A DNA stretch of 64,000 bases, taken from positions 682,252 through 746,251 of the forward strand of contig JAESIW010000154.1 in assembly GCA_016802295.1 (NCBI GenBank). Direction: 5' to 3'. Source of the stretch: Brachionus rotundiformis. Lineage: Eukaryota; Rotifera; Eurotatoria; Ploima; Brachionidae. Positions 36,636 through 47,110 of the stretch are shown here, piece by piece. Numbering within the stretch: the stretch's first letter is position 1; every line of letters starts with the position of its first letter. The notes below the pieces were generated by a model, which saw only the letters and a program-made list of their open reading frames with translations, was not told the DNA's origin and ran no database searches. The position numbers and the translations under genes are program-made.

Positions 36636-38680
36636 TTATCTACGATTTACTTTTACTATTATTGGTTTGACCGGTCTTGCAAAACCAGAATTGTCTATTT
36701 CAATGGTTTCGGGTGTCTTATCACACTTCTCGAAATAAAACTTGGAAAGTATCAGACTTAACAAGAGCTTTATTTCTATAAGAGCAAATCTCATGCCAAT
36801 ACAGTTTCTTGGTCCTGCACCGAAAGCCAAAAATGTCACATTATCTCGTTTTTTCTTTTCCTCTTCATTAAATCTATCTGGTCTAAACTCGTACGGATCT
36901 GGATATATCTCTGGATCATGGTGCAGAGCCCAAATTGGCACGGACCACACCATTCCTTTCTTAATCTTCATTCCATTGTATTCATAGTCTTGACTGGCCA
37001 CTCGGTCAAGTCTGAGAGCAGGTGGAAACAATCGCAAAGTCTCATCAATCACATTATCCATATAGCTCATCTCATTAATAGAATCATAACTTATTTTTCC
37101 ATCCTTAATTTACTTAATTGACTTTTTTTAAGAAAAAAATTAATTATACATGTTTTTCGAGGACAGAGTCAATTTCTTCGCACAATTTTTGCTGGTATTC
37201 TGGATTCATTGCCAAATTGTAGGCAATATAGCACAATGTTTGGGCTGTGGTTTCATAACCAGCCAGCAAGAACAAGATGCTCTGGGACAAAATTTCTCTA
37301 TTTGTGAGAGTTTTTTTCAATCCAGTGTTCCATTTGTACAATTTTGACTCGCTGTGTTCGTTCTCAAAATCCTTGACTACTGTCTCCAAAGACTTGCTCT
37401 CTTCATGATCCAGTATATTTTGGATAAAGTCATCTCTGGTCTTGAATAGTTAATTGTAAACATGACCACAATTTTTAAGTATGGAATTACCTCTAGTTTA
37501 TTTTTTCGCCTTTCTATTATCATATTAATGAAGTCTTCAAAAAATTTAAGAGTTTTAATCGGAAAGAATTCAATTAGTCCCCTTTTGACTAAAAATGCAG
37601 CAAGTCTGGGAAAAAAGACTTGATTAAAGAGTTAAATTATTATTAAAATGTAAATATTAATTTATTAATTTACATAAAAGCATTATTTTTGGATCTGGCT
37701 TGACTGAATTTCTAAATATCTTCTGCATATGCGTAATAAATTCATTATCTGGCTCATTTATTGAATTGGTAGATACGCCAAAACAACAGCTACTAATTAC
37801 GTCAAGTGTGAATCCGGAAAACAGCCTGCCAATTTTTGATGATTATTAAAATTAAAATTATTAGAATTAAATGTGAATAAAAAAATAATTTTTCAAATAT
37901 TAATAAATTTAAATATACTTTTTGGTATCAAACATACCATCTTTATCTGCCAATTTTTCTAAATTAGTTTCAAACACATCCGAGCATTCATTGATATGCT
38001 TGGACATCTTAATTATTATGGTAAAATTAAAGCTTTTATCAATTTAGCTTCGAATCATTTACTGATCTAAGCTTTCCAGAAGTGAAAGCTGTGGTCACTA
38101 TAGCACGAACATTTTTCCATTCTTCGTCTTTGAGAATGGTCATGAATTTATCAGTCGGTTCAATTGTAAAGGACTCGAAAGTCTATTTAATTATTAATTT
38201 TTAAATAATTAAATGATAAATAATATCAAAAAACTCACTCTTCTGTTCACGAAGCTATTAAAGTCCTTTATCATTACGTTTTTGATGAATTTTACATCTG
38301 TTGTTAGCACTACAGGAGTTGAGCCTTCAAAGTAGCCAACTACACGACCATATTTTTTCATTAACTCAATATCATGCTTGACAAAGCCTTCTCTCATTAC
38401 ATTTTGAATATTTCCAATAAGTGGCCATGGCTTGGGACCAGGAATGTTGAGTTTTTTGTAAAATGATAATTGTTTTATCCAATTTTTAAGACTAAATTAG
38501 ACTTTTAAGACTTATGGAATTAATGTTTACCAAAATGGTTTACAAATTTAGAAAAACAAGGACAGAAATCGTCCCACCTAAAGCCAATGTGGTGTAGCCT
38601 TTATTTGAAAGGATGTTATTTTGAAAATTTGACCAAATGTCCATAAATTCTTCTGGTATTTGAAGTTTTGAAAAAATCAT
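36636..38680 (-). CDS. Cytochrome P450, clan 3 (copy 1)
   Basis: Eight exons mirror copy 2: 38680-38544, 38491-38239, 38182-38063, 38007-37919, 37825-37674, 37618-37491, 37440-37150 and 37103-36636, encoding about 545 residues. It is a haem-thiolate monooxygenase anchored in the ER by an N-terminal hydrophobic segment (GGTISVLVFLNFL). Motifs: proline hinge IPGPKPWPLIGN, I-helix AGYETT, K-helix ETLR, and the haem loop FGAGPRNCIG with the Cys ligand. The CYP3-type I-helix and TSGKLR segment put it in clan 3, often detoxification enzymes; the substrate is unknown. All exon boundaries keep GT-AG and phase, so it looks functional. The last two exons encode the same protein as copy 2; small differences (KHDIEL versus KHDIEI) occur upstream. 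Confidence 0.9.
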
Positions 38681-39761
38681 AGTTTTCAAAGTTATATATC
38701 TTATTTAAATCCGAGTTGATAATTTTTTTAAATACTTTATGCTAATTTAAATCAAATTCTACGAAATAAAATATTTCACAACCAAATTTGGTATCAAATG
38801 TTACTTTGGTTTCGTGCTAATCCTTGGCAAAATAGCAAAATATTGCAATGTCATTGAGTTGATTAAAAGTAATATTACTTTTTTTGGTAATTTTGAATCA
38901 TCAAATAAAAATAAATTTATTTTTAAATATATACTTATATCATTTAACATATTTGATTAATTCAATAAATTATAATGTTGTCTAATTTATTCTTTATATG
39001 AAATTTTTAAATCAGATAATCAATTAAATATAAAAATTTTCATAATTTTTATTAAATATCTTAGAACGACTTTTTTCAGACTTTTTATGACTTTGGATTT
39101 AATTTTTAATTATTAAGATCAGATAAACCAGGATCTGTTAATGTTTAAAAAAATAACCATATAATATAGCATTTAGAAGGCACCTTTTGGCCGATTATTT
39201 ATTTAAAGATATTCAAATATTTTGTTTCGTATTTTTAATTTAAAAAAAAATTAATACTAGGCATATTTCCCTGTTAAAAAAAGGAATACAGAAGAGTTAA
39301 ATAAGATGAAAAAGGAAAATTTAATGTAGATAGCTTTGGGTCAGAAACGAAGACCAACTAACTAAAGTTTTTAAGAAAAAATTAAATTAAACATGAAATA
39401 TTTTTGATAATATTAAATATTATTAATTAAAAATTCAGCATCCATTGTCTTGATTGGGCAGAAGATAGACGTTAAACTTAAATTGATTTGATGATTTCTC
39501 CTATTAGATGCTTTAAAAAAAAAGATAGACCCTTAAATGATAATCTATTCATAAAAATATAACTATTATTATATTAACTAAAAATATATGTGGAGAATTA
39601 GACTTTTTATAAGATATAACCAAAAAGAATATGTTGGGCAAACCACTTTTGGAAAATTTATTGAAAAATTTACTAAAATTTAAGATCTTAAAAAAAAATA
39701 ACAATGTTTAGATAATTTATTTTAAAATAAAATCAATAAATAAATATAATGATTGATAAAT
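38681..39761. other. Spacer between P450 copy 1 and GH16 copy 1
   Basis: AT-rich, with no gene. It matches 51448-52515 in inverse orientation almost base for base, so it is part of the duplication. Confidence 0.7.
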
Positions 39762-40862
39762 TTATTCAAAGCTCCATGCTTTGACCCAATCGATTTCAAA
39801 ATCTAAATCTGGATTATTCCAAGTTGAATACCAATTATTTTTAGCATTGTAGAATTCATTTACTGAATTGGGACTATTGTCTGACCATGGTTTACCACCA
39901 ACACCGTCTTTAAAGTAGCCTGCAGTTCCGCCTACGGCCAAGTTAATGATCAAGTAAAACTCATCGTTAAAAGGAGCATTATTGCCAGCTCCTTCCCATG
40001 GATTATCATATACTTCTGGAAATTTACCCAATTCCCATAAGCTTTGTGAAGACAAGTCAACGTCCAAGACCACATTGCTCGGATCGTCAATATAAGTGTA
40101 AAGTCGATCTTCTGTCCAATGAAGACCATAAATGTGGAATTCATCACTCAAAGGAGCTGGATGGCTGTAGGTTTTATGGGTCAAGGGATATCTGTTTTGG
40201 GTCCAATCAGCTCCCCAGTGAAGTGTTGAACCAAAACTTTCTACACCACCTCCAGCTGAAGATGGATAGTTAACATTTCCCCTGCTTTCCATGATGTCTA
40301 TCTCTCCACTTGCAGGCCACATTCCGTAAACATTATTAGCTGGCAACATCCAAATAGCTGGCCACAACCAGTCTCCTCTGGGCAATTTGGCACGTACTTC
40401 CACTCTTCCGTATTTGATTGAGAATGTGGTAGATGTGGTTATTTTAGCACTTTGAATTGGATTAAGGATATTACCACCAGCTCCAGATGTTCTCTCGCAT
40501 CCATAAAAATTGTTTCCTGTGCATTGATCGGCTGGAGAGCCTCCCCACAAATCCATTCTGTAGCCATTTCTCAAATTGGCTTCTCCGATGCGATCCTCAA
40601 GAAGTGTTGGTCTAATATGAAACACACCATCTTTAACAAATGAATTGGATCTGTTATTGTGGTACAATTGAAATTCCCAATTGCCACCAACTGACAAAGT
40701 CAGATCATGTCTCCATTTTTCTAAATCCAAAAAATCAAAGTCGTCATAAAAGATCAAATTTTCTTCTTGGAAGCGACTTTGATCTACGAAAGCTTTTTGG
40801 CCACTTATTATCCCAGAAAGGCCTAGTACTAGTATTAAGAATATCATAATATTTAATGGCAT
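39762..40862 (-). CDS. Secreted GH16 beta-1,3-glucanase (copy 1, catalytic domain only)
   Basis: A single exon encodes 366 residues. A signal peptide (IFLILVLGLSGIISG) is followed directly by a glycoside hydrolase family 16 domain. The catalytic motif GEIDIMESRG is complete (Glu187, Asp189, Glu192), with upstream WPAIWMLP and downstream LHWTEDRLYTYID. Such enzymes retain laminarinase activity on beta-1,3-glucans of algae or fungi; related immune GNBPs lose these residues, so digestion is the more likely role. From about residue 90 to the end the protein is identical to copy 2, but it lacks copy 2's Cys-rich module, Thr-rich linker and intron. A Merlin element lies 41 bp upstream of the ATG and separates it from the promoter DNA shared with copy 2, so its expression may be altered. 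Confidence 0.93.
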   Translation of the reverse strand: MPLNIMIFLILVLGLSGIISGQKAFVDQSRFQEENLIFYDDFDFLDLEKWRHDLTLSVGGNWEFQLYHNNRSNSFVKDGVFHIRPTLLEDRIGEANLRNGYRMDLWGGSPADQCTGNNFYGCERTSGAGGNILNPIQSAKITTSTTFSIKYGRVEVRAKLPRGDWLWPAIWMLPANNVYGMWPASGEIDIMESRGNVNYPSSAGGGVESFGSTLHWGADWTQNRYPLTHKTYSHPAPLSDEFHIYGLHWTEDRLYTYIDDPSNVVLDVDLSSQSLWELGKFPEVYDNPWEGAGNNAPFNDEFYLIINLAVGGTAGYFKDGVGGKPWSDNSPNSVNEFYNAKNNWYSTWNNPDLDFEIDWVKAWSFE

Positions 40863-40903
40863 TATTAATAATAATTTTCGGATTGTTTTTAGATATTTTA
40901 TTT

Positions 40904-42133
40904 GGGTCTTGTACCCTTCCCGGACAATTGTCCATGGACAATCATATATGTCTGATTGGTGGACAATTTTTTTATTTTAAAAATTTTTTTAAATTACCTG
41001 GACAATTAGAAATACAGGTGGACAATTAGAAAAATATGTGGACAATACACAAAAAAAAATTTATTTATTTTAAGTCAATTATTCAATATATTAATTATCT
41101 TTTAAACTTTTTATCTCAATCAAAAAAAATTTTTACTTTTTTTTACGTAAGTTATATCTAGGTGAAAAAACTTTTGCATTTGATTCACATTTTTTCTTTC
41201 TTCCTCTTTTTTTTGGGGTCTTTACTTTATTTATTGTTTCACTTACATTCTCGTTTTCAGTAATTAAATCAACTGTATTCCTCATTAAATTCCGTCTGAC
41301 TATAGACCTGACATGTTCTACTTGGTCAATTTGTTCAATTTGTTCAACTTGATCAACATGTTCAACTTGGTCAACATGTTCAACTTGGTCAATTTGGTCA
41401 TAAAGAGGCAAATCAATCCTATTGGAGACTTCTCCATCTTCAATATCAACATCAAACTCTTCCTTTTTTTTACCTGGCAAAGCATCATACAATTCATGTA
41501 AATTAAATTGATTTGATTCATTAAATTTACTAATTGCTTCAATTATACCATCAGCAACATCATTTCTACCACTTATCGACACTTTACGGCGCCATGAAAA
41601 TTCGAATAAATATGATTGCAAATAATCCCTTGAAACTCCTCTCATTACTTTCATGTGAACTTTTGCAGCGTTCCAAACTGACTCTATACTATTTGTATGA
41701 ACTCCATTTTCTGGATTTACAAAGTAGAGTTGATGATTAACTGTGAAATGGTTAAAGTTTTTATCTAAATCGCGAATACGACTGTATGCACTCCAACAAT
41801 CGGAGTAAATAATACTATTCGGCAAAATAAATTGATAAATTAAATTTAATAAATTAAAAGCATCACGTTTCGGTACAACTAAAAAAATACACTCCTTTGT
41901 ACCTCGCTCGTACATTCCAAAAACCCATATCTGTGCCCTTTTTAAATCCTTTCCTTTGTTGTGCTTTAACTTAATTACCTTTTTTTAAATGGACATTTTG
42001 TAAATTACCTGGACAATTAGAAATACAGGTGGACAATTGAAAAAATACATGGGCAATAAAATAAAAAAATTTGTCCACCAATCAGACATATATGATTGTC
42101 CATGGACAATTGTCCGGGAAGGGTACAAGACCC
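40904..42133 (-). mobile_element. Merlin-type (IS1595-like) DNA transposon with 8-bp target duplication
   Basis: The 1230-bp element begins GGGTCTTGTACCCTTCCCGG and ends with the reverse complement; about 70 bp of terminus are inverted repeats. It is flanked on both sides by TTTTATTT (40896-40903 and 42134-42141), an 8-bp target duplication as expected for Merlin. The other duplication arm has a single copy of this octamer (AAATAAAA at 49999-50006 on the plus strand), which is the empty site. The motif TGGACAAT recurs about six times near each end. The inner sub-terminal ~50 bp are direct, not inverted, repeats. It landed after the GH16-P450 duplication. Confidence 0.92.
41133..41915 (-). pseudogene. 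ISXO2/Merlin-like transposase, N-terminally truncated
   Basis: A 260-codon frame shows YERGTKECIFLVV, YSDCWSAYSRI, VNHQLYFVNPENGVHTNSIE and VWNAAKVHMK, the typical ISXO2-like DDE core of Merlin and IS1595 transposases. In-frame sequence just upstream (KHNKGKDLKRAQIWVFGM) extends it to about 41980, where a stop and then the terminal repeat are reached. The N-terminal part with the first catalytic acid and any zinc-binding domain is therefore absent. The C-terminal tail holds an imperfect repeat of VEHVDQ and a basic end with RGRKKK. The protein should be unable to catalyse transposition, so the element is probably internally deleted and mobilised by another source. Confidence 0.85.
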
Positions 42134-42141
42134 TTTTATTT

Positions 42142-42571
42142 ATATTATTTTAAAACTGAGAGACGCACCTTTCATTGCCAATTTACCAACAGGTTTACAA
42201 CAAAAATAAGATATTTGCTAATCTTATCTTGATTAAACATTTTATTTGTTTGACAATTTCTAACAAAAATTTGAATTAGAATTTTTAAATTATCGACTTT
42301 TTGAGTTCGATCTAAAATCAAAATTTAAACATTTGCCAAATACAAGGTTTGTTATTCTTATTTGGAGTGAGAATTTACCAATACTCTTTAACATAAACAA
42401 CTCTAATATCTAAATTTTTATCCTTCATTTTGATTGCGATTGCTAATTGAAGAAAATTAAAAAATGTACGAAATAAACTATTTGTAAAATAAAGTTATTT
42501 ATATGTTAATAAAAATTGTTTATATAATTGAATTATTTATTTATTTTTGGTTTAATTTAAAAAGATTAAAT
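42142..42571 (-). promoter_or_regulatory. Ancestral promoter region of GH16 copy 1, displaced by the Merlin insertion
   Basis: This block matches 49560-49998, the sequence immediately upstream of GH16 copy 2, in inverse orientation. In copy 1 it lies more than 1.2 kb from the start codon because of the transposon. No specific motif is assigned. Confidence 0.55.
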
Positions 42572-42649
42572 CTCTACTTAAATGTTTTAAATAATTGGAA
42601 AATAATTGAATGAGTCCTTAATAACTTATTTTTTGTATTGAAGAAATTA

Positions 42650-43340
42650 ATATTGAAGAAAAAGACAAAGAAATGACCATTTCTCCAACGGGACCATTAC
42701 ACCATCAGCTTGACAGATCGACTAATTAGATGGATTAAAAACTTTTTGATTGCCAGATGTCAAAGAGTGCTTATGGGAGACTGTTCCTCAGAATGTATGG
42801 ATGCTTTAATCAGTGTGCCCCAATGAACTGTTCTCGGACTGTGCAAATTGTTTGCTCACACAAAAGTGGTATCTGTAGCCAAACAGACTTAACTACCCCA
42901 CAAAATTACATAAACCAACTGATTGAATGATCAAAAACATGGCAAATGGAGCCAAATGACGATAAATGCAAATTCATGGCGTTAAATAACAAGCACTTGT
43001 CAATTGGCTAAAAAATAAAGGGAAAACCACTAAACCAAACTGAAAGAGAACGGGATCTCGGCATCATCATTACCAACAGTCTCAAATGGAACACTCAGGT
43101 TATTGACGCTGCCAACAAAGCGAATACTGAATGTTCGACCCTTGAGACATTTCTAAAACTTTAAAAAAAAGGATATTGCAGCGCTTGAAAGTGCTCAATG
43201 ACGAGCAACTAAACTAGTTAAGGCCATAAAAGACTTGCTGCACGAATGCAGACTCAAAAATCTAGGTTTGACAACATTAAAGGAAAGGAGACAGAGAGGT
43301 GACTTAATCGAGTATTTAAAAATAAGTACTGGACCAATTA
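42650..43340 (+). mobile_element. Old LINE reverse transcriptase relic
   Basis: Broken plus-strand frames read a stretch with RERDLGIIITNSLKWNTQV and AANKAN, which matches ERDLGIYIKNDLKWDTQV in the LINE at 61-63.8 kb. Upstream fragments correspond to the RT palm (LMGDCSSECMDA), downstream ones to the thumb. Many stops show long decay. Confidence 0.7.
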
Positions 43341-44307
43341 GGGTGGACAGATAAAAATTATATACTTAATGGATAGTATTTTTGGAATTTAATTTGATTT
43401 AAATTAAATAAAATTTATTTTACTGTTAAGAAAAGATTAAAAAAGTTTTTGTTCTTTTAGTTTTTTTTACTCAAAATATGCTAAATTTATCTATTATACC
43501 TATCTACATGATTGACAAAAAATATCAGTAGTTTTTAATATGTGGAACCATGGTATGGTTTTAGGTCTTATATTGTCTCCTTTAATATAAATTAACTTAT
43601 TATCTAGTAGATATTTATATTGGTTTTATATATTAAACCAAATCGTCACTAGTTACAAGAATCTTTATAAATTGACTTACTTTTAGAACTATGTGTTTTT
43701 GAGAGGAAGAAACTGCTGGATCTAAAAAACAGCTTCTCCATTCTTTTGGTTTATAAGGACAATTTTAAGACGTTTAATTATTGTTTTATAATGAGTTAAA
43801 GAGTATCTAAACCACAACATGTAAGACAAGTTAATGGCCAGTCAACAGTTCTTTACATAAAGACAACTATAGATAAAAGTAAATAAATAGCATTTTTGGG
43901 ATTTTATATGATTTTAAATTTTTCCTTGTAAAATAAATAAATCAGAATTGATATAGAAGACAAATATACAAATTCAAAATTATTATATATAATAAAATAT
44001 TTATATCATTAAATATATATTTATATATATATATATAAATAACTCTTTGATTATCAAAAAACCAAACTTTCAAAATTTTTTATTTTTGATTTTTTAAAAT
44101 TTCAAATATTTAATGCATTTAAGATTTGTTTGTCTTCGATGATATTATTTTTACGCTTCAATCTTTGTTTAACTTTCCTATTATTATTTTAATTCATATT
44201 AAAAATATTTTCTTCTTAAATAAAAAGCTTGTAAGTTAAATATATATATTTCATTTTACCTATATTCAAAAATTTGAGAATTTTTTTTATATAAAATAAG
44301 AAATAAT
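43341..44307. other. AT-rich intergenic stretch
   Basis: No gene. A TA-rich run lies at about 44008-44040. The last about 70 bp before 44308 match the 5' flank of the METTL24-like gene at 55-56 kb. Confidence 0.5.
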
Positions 44308-45690
44308 ATGAATAAGCTAGGTACAATTTTAATTTTTGCCTCTATATTAATTGTGATTGTATTATTTTTACGAAAAGATAATCAATCACAATTAATGAGT
44401 CTTATTGAAACTAAAATAAGAACTGAACACATAAAGAAGATTTCTTTAGACCAGGTAAGAGTTAGAGACTTTTTGTTCCACAAGTGTTAGAGCTGGTCCT
44501 CAAAAATCTAGCTGTAATGTACTGTCATTTGGTATTAACCATGACTATTCTTTTGACAACGAAATGCGCCATTCTTTTGAATGCAATGTTTTTTCATTCG
44601 ATCCGTTTGTCGAAACTGCCAAATTCAATCAAATAAGACAAAGTAAACCAAGTTTAAAGGATTCGCCAGTTTTAGTTGTTGACCAGAAATGGAAATTTTA
44701 CAGACTTGGGATAGCTGGAAAAGCAAATGGGAAAAAAACCATTTCTGACCTGAAAATAAAAGATTTGATTAGTTTGGAAAATGTTTTAGATTTGACTGGG
44801 CTAAAGGACCAAGTGATAGATGTGTTTAAAATGGACATTGAAGGACCTGAAAAAGGAGTGTTCAATAGTTTAGACATGGATTATGTTTGTAAATATGTGA
44901 AAAATTTGGTCTTTGAAACTCATACAAATTCAAAGTTTGCTGATTTGGTCAAGTTGGAAAAGTGTTTTCGTCTTTTTTGGCGAAGTACTCTTTTTTTTGC
45001 AGGCGATTCAAGTGGCCCAACTGGTCACATTACAGAATTTCAAAATCTGAATGGATGGAAATTGGACATCAAAAAGTTTGGAAATGAAATAAACTTGGCC
45101 GAGTTTATGTTCACATCAGGTGAACTGTTTTTTGTCAATATCAATTTTATTTAGCTCAAATAGAAGAAATAGTGTCCAAATCATTTTATTAATTTTATTT
45201 AATTAATTTAACAAATTTAATGAGTAAAAAAATACCTCTAGCTTCATATAATTATTAAAAATTTTTTAAATTAAAATCAATAATAAATTTTTGAAATTAT
45301 GATGTTTTTTTTTCATATTCTTTAATTGAATAGTTATAACAGAATTAAGGATTTTTGTCAAATTAATCTCTTTAAAAGCTATCTAATTAATTTTATTTAT
45401 TAAAATTAAATCGAATGATTTTTTGATCTATTATTAAAAACTAATTATTGTTCTAATTCTAATACCGATATTTAATCGAGTACCAAAGTAAATTTCTTTA
45501 TAAAACTAATTTTTAAAGTAATTTTGAAAGTTTATATATTTTTTTTAATCGATGTTTGAATATTTGAAAGTATTATCAGGAATATTCAAACATCAATTAG
45601 TAAATTAGTGAAAATAAAGTCAGGAGATCAAGTCATTATTTAAAGTTAACAACTAGACATATCTAATTATATTTTATTTAAAAAAATAAT
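44240..45690 (+). repeat. Inverted duplication arm B1 (METTL24-like gene)
   Basis: This arm matches 54593-56190 in reverse orientation. Non-coding flanks have diverged more than those of arms A1/A2. It ends in the 18-bp stretch TATTTTATTTAAAAAAAT (45670-45687), identical to 36596-36613 at the edge of arm A1. Confidence 0.8.
44308..45154 (+). pseudogene. METTL24-like methyltransferase, broken copy
   Basis: The first 60 codons match the intact copy at 55173-56117 (MNKLGT start, membrane anchor, FLFHKC). A net loss of about 98 bp then removes the segment from GAG (Glu) after FHKC to just before GAGPQKSS. This shifts the frame and gives an immediate TAG at 44488-44490. The following sequence stays open in the other frame (44491-45154) and still encodes the methyltransferase core with SFGIN, FSFDP and KMDIEGPEKGVF. 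Few other changes are present, so the break is young. A start at the internal Met (44564) would give only a partial domain without anchor. The deleted segment is not at GT-AG edges, so this is not exon loss. Confidence 0.85.
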
Positions 45691-45728
45691 TAAAACTATG
45701 GTTTATTCACTTTTCTCTATTTTTTCTT
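45155..45728. other. 3' flank of the METTL24-like pseudogene
   Basis: AT-rich, no gene. A hairpin at about 45549-45600 has arms ATCGATGTTTGAATATT and AATATTCAAACATCAAT; the other duplicate retains only one arm (about 54678-54692). Confidence 0.5.
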
Positions 45729-45856
45729 AAAGTCTGTTTTAAATGCCAATTTACAAATAATTGAAAATTAATCAATTTCAATCATTATTTAATTTCACCT
45801 CATTTATTTAAGTTCAAAAGGATTTAAAATTTAATTTTATAAATTTTAAATATGGT
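45729..45856 (+). repeat. Orphan copy of the DUF268 gene's 5' flank
   Basis: About 125 bp starting AAAGTCTGTTTTAAATGC closely match 47760-47871, which leads up to the start codon of the DUF268 gene; similarity stops at the ATG. The copy is flanked by the same 15 bases, TTTATTCACTTTTCT, at 45702-45716 and 45864-45878. No gene follows it. Confidence 0.65.
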
Positions 45857-45929
45857 ATTTTGTTTTATTCACTTTTCTTAATTGGATAGATTGATAATAA
45901 ATCATGTGGGAAAAAAAAACTACTCCTGA

Positions 45930-47110
45930 ATTGGAACAACCACAAAACAAGAAATTGTTAATTTTCAGCTGGGTAACTGTTGCTAGTCGAGCACTTGCTC
46001 ATATCGAAGGTAAAAGTTAGAGCGTCCAACACACCAGAATAAAGAGAGAAAAAGAATATAGAAAAATTTAATAGTTTTTGGTGTACCAGTTAGTTCCAAA
46101 GAAACAGAACAGAGACAAGAAATGGACGATCGTAATTTTATTGAAAGGACCTTCAAGTTAATTAAGGCAGATACCAAAAAAATTAAGAACGAGGATTAGA
46201 AATTAAGAATAGATTTCGGAGAATTACTCTCAAGCCAGGCTCTAAATTAATAATTCTAAATTTTTTTAAATTTTTTTTTTAATGCTACTTAATTATGAAA
46301 CAAATTCAATGAGCTAGAAGTGATTACCATGTCTCAAAATTGGGATATTATTTTTATAACTGAGGCATGGTTCTCAGAGTCTTTCTGTCCATGTCTAAAT
46401 GGCTTTGAAATCTTTAGCTTTAATACAGTACTGCAGAAAAGTTTAGACTCACTAGTTTTTTTCGTAAGATTATTTCGTGAGACATAAGAATTTTTAATTT
46501 TGTTTAAGAAATATATTTAATAAAAATCAATTTTTTAATTAAACTAAATCTGCTCTTCAAATTGATATAAAATACATGATAATTCGATATTGCATTTAGC
46601 TGAAAATTGAAATTAAATAAAGGCAATAAAAGTTTCTGTAAAAAATTTCAGCACAAAAGCTTAGAAGCACATCATTTATCTCTAGTTAAGATCTAGAAAT
46701 GACAGAGAAGGTGGAGGGGTATAAATTTATGTCAAAAAATGTCTGAGCTCCTATGAAATTATTGATATAGCCTTATGTGACGAGGAAGTGGAACAAATAT
46801 GGTGTGCTGTTAGTCCCCTCGATGAGCATCAAAAAAGCAAATGAGATTATGTTTGAGTCCAAATTTACTGGTTGTTACTATGTGGAGATTTTAACTCTCC
46901 GAAAATAGATAGGAACCAAACTAAGCTATTGGGGATACATGGATTTATAATTAGAAATTGTGCTAAATCGCTCGCTTTTCCTCTTACAATTATTTTTAAA
47001 AAATCATTAATTTTAGGAAAGATTTCCTTTCAGAACGCTCAGAAATAGTAGTTTTAGGAGATATTACCTTTTTGAACCCGAATAAGGGGTGATATTTATT
47101 AAGAAAATAC
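45930..47110 (+). mobile_element. LINE 5' region relic (ORF1-like and endonuclease), interrupted
   Basis: A short frame MDDRNFIERTFKLIKADTKK resembles a LINE ORF1 part. At about 46320, SQNWDIIFITEAWFSESF is the start of an AP endonuclease (ITEAWF). The domain resumes at about 46690 with NDREGGGV and later LLLCGDFNSPKI. Between them about 250 bp (46425-46680) interrupt the domain; this insert begins TACAGTACTGCAGAAAAG, like a Tc1/mariner end, though no matching far end is clear. Many stops make it dead. Confidence 0.6.

Larger units (their letters stand above)
36596..42571 (-). repeat. Inverted duplication arm A1 (GH16 plus P450 cassette)
   Basis: This arm matches 49560-54606 in reverse orientation across both genes, their introns and flanks; the later-inserted Merlin element is the only large difference. 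Homology runs from the 18-bp stretch TATTTTATTTAAAAAAAT at 36596-36613 to about 42571, where a LINE relic begins. Long coding segments read as identical proteins. Confidence 0.9.

Noticed and set aside
40998..42050. Repeated TGGACAAT units considered as a CRISPR-like or satellite array
   Set aside because: They sit inside the ends of a DNA transposon with irregular spacing and no spacer structure.
46425..46680. Insert in the LINE relic starting TACAGTACTGCAGAAAAG, considered as a Tc1/mariner MITE
   Set aside because: No matching inverted end or clear TA duplication on the far side, so it is kept only as a remark.
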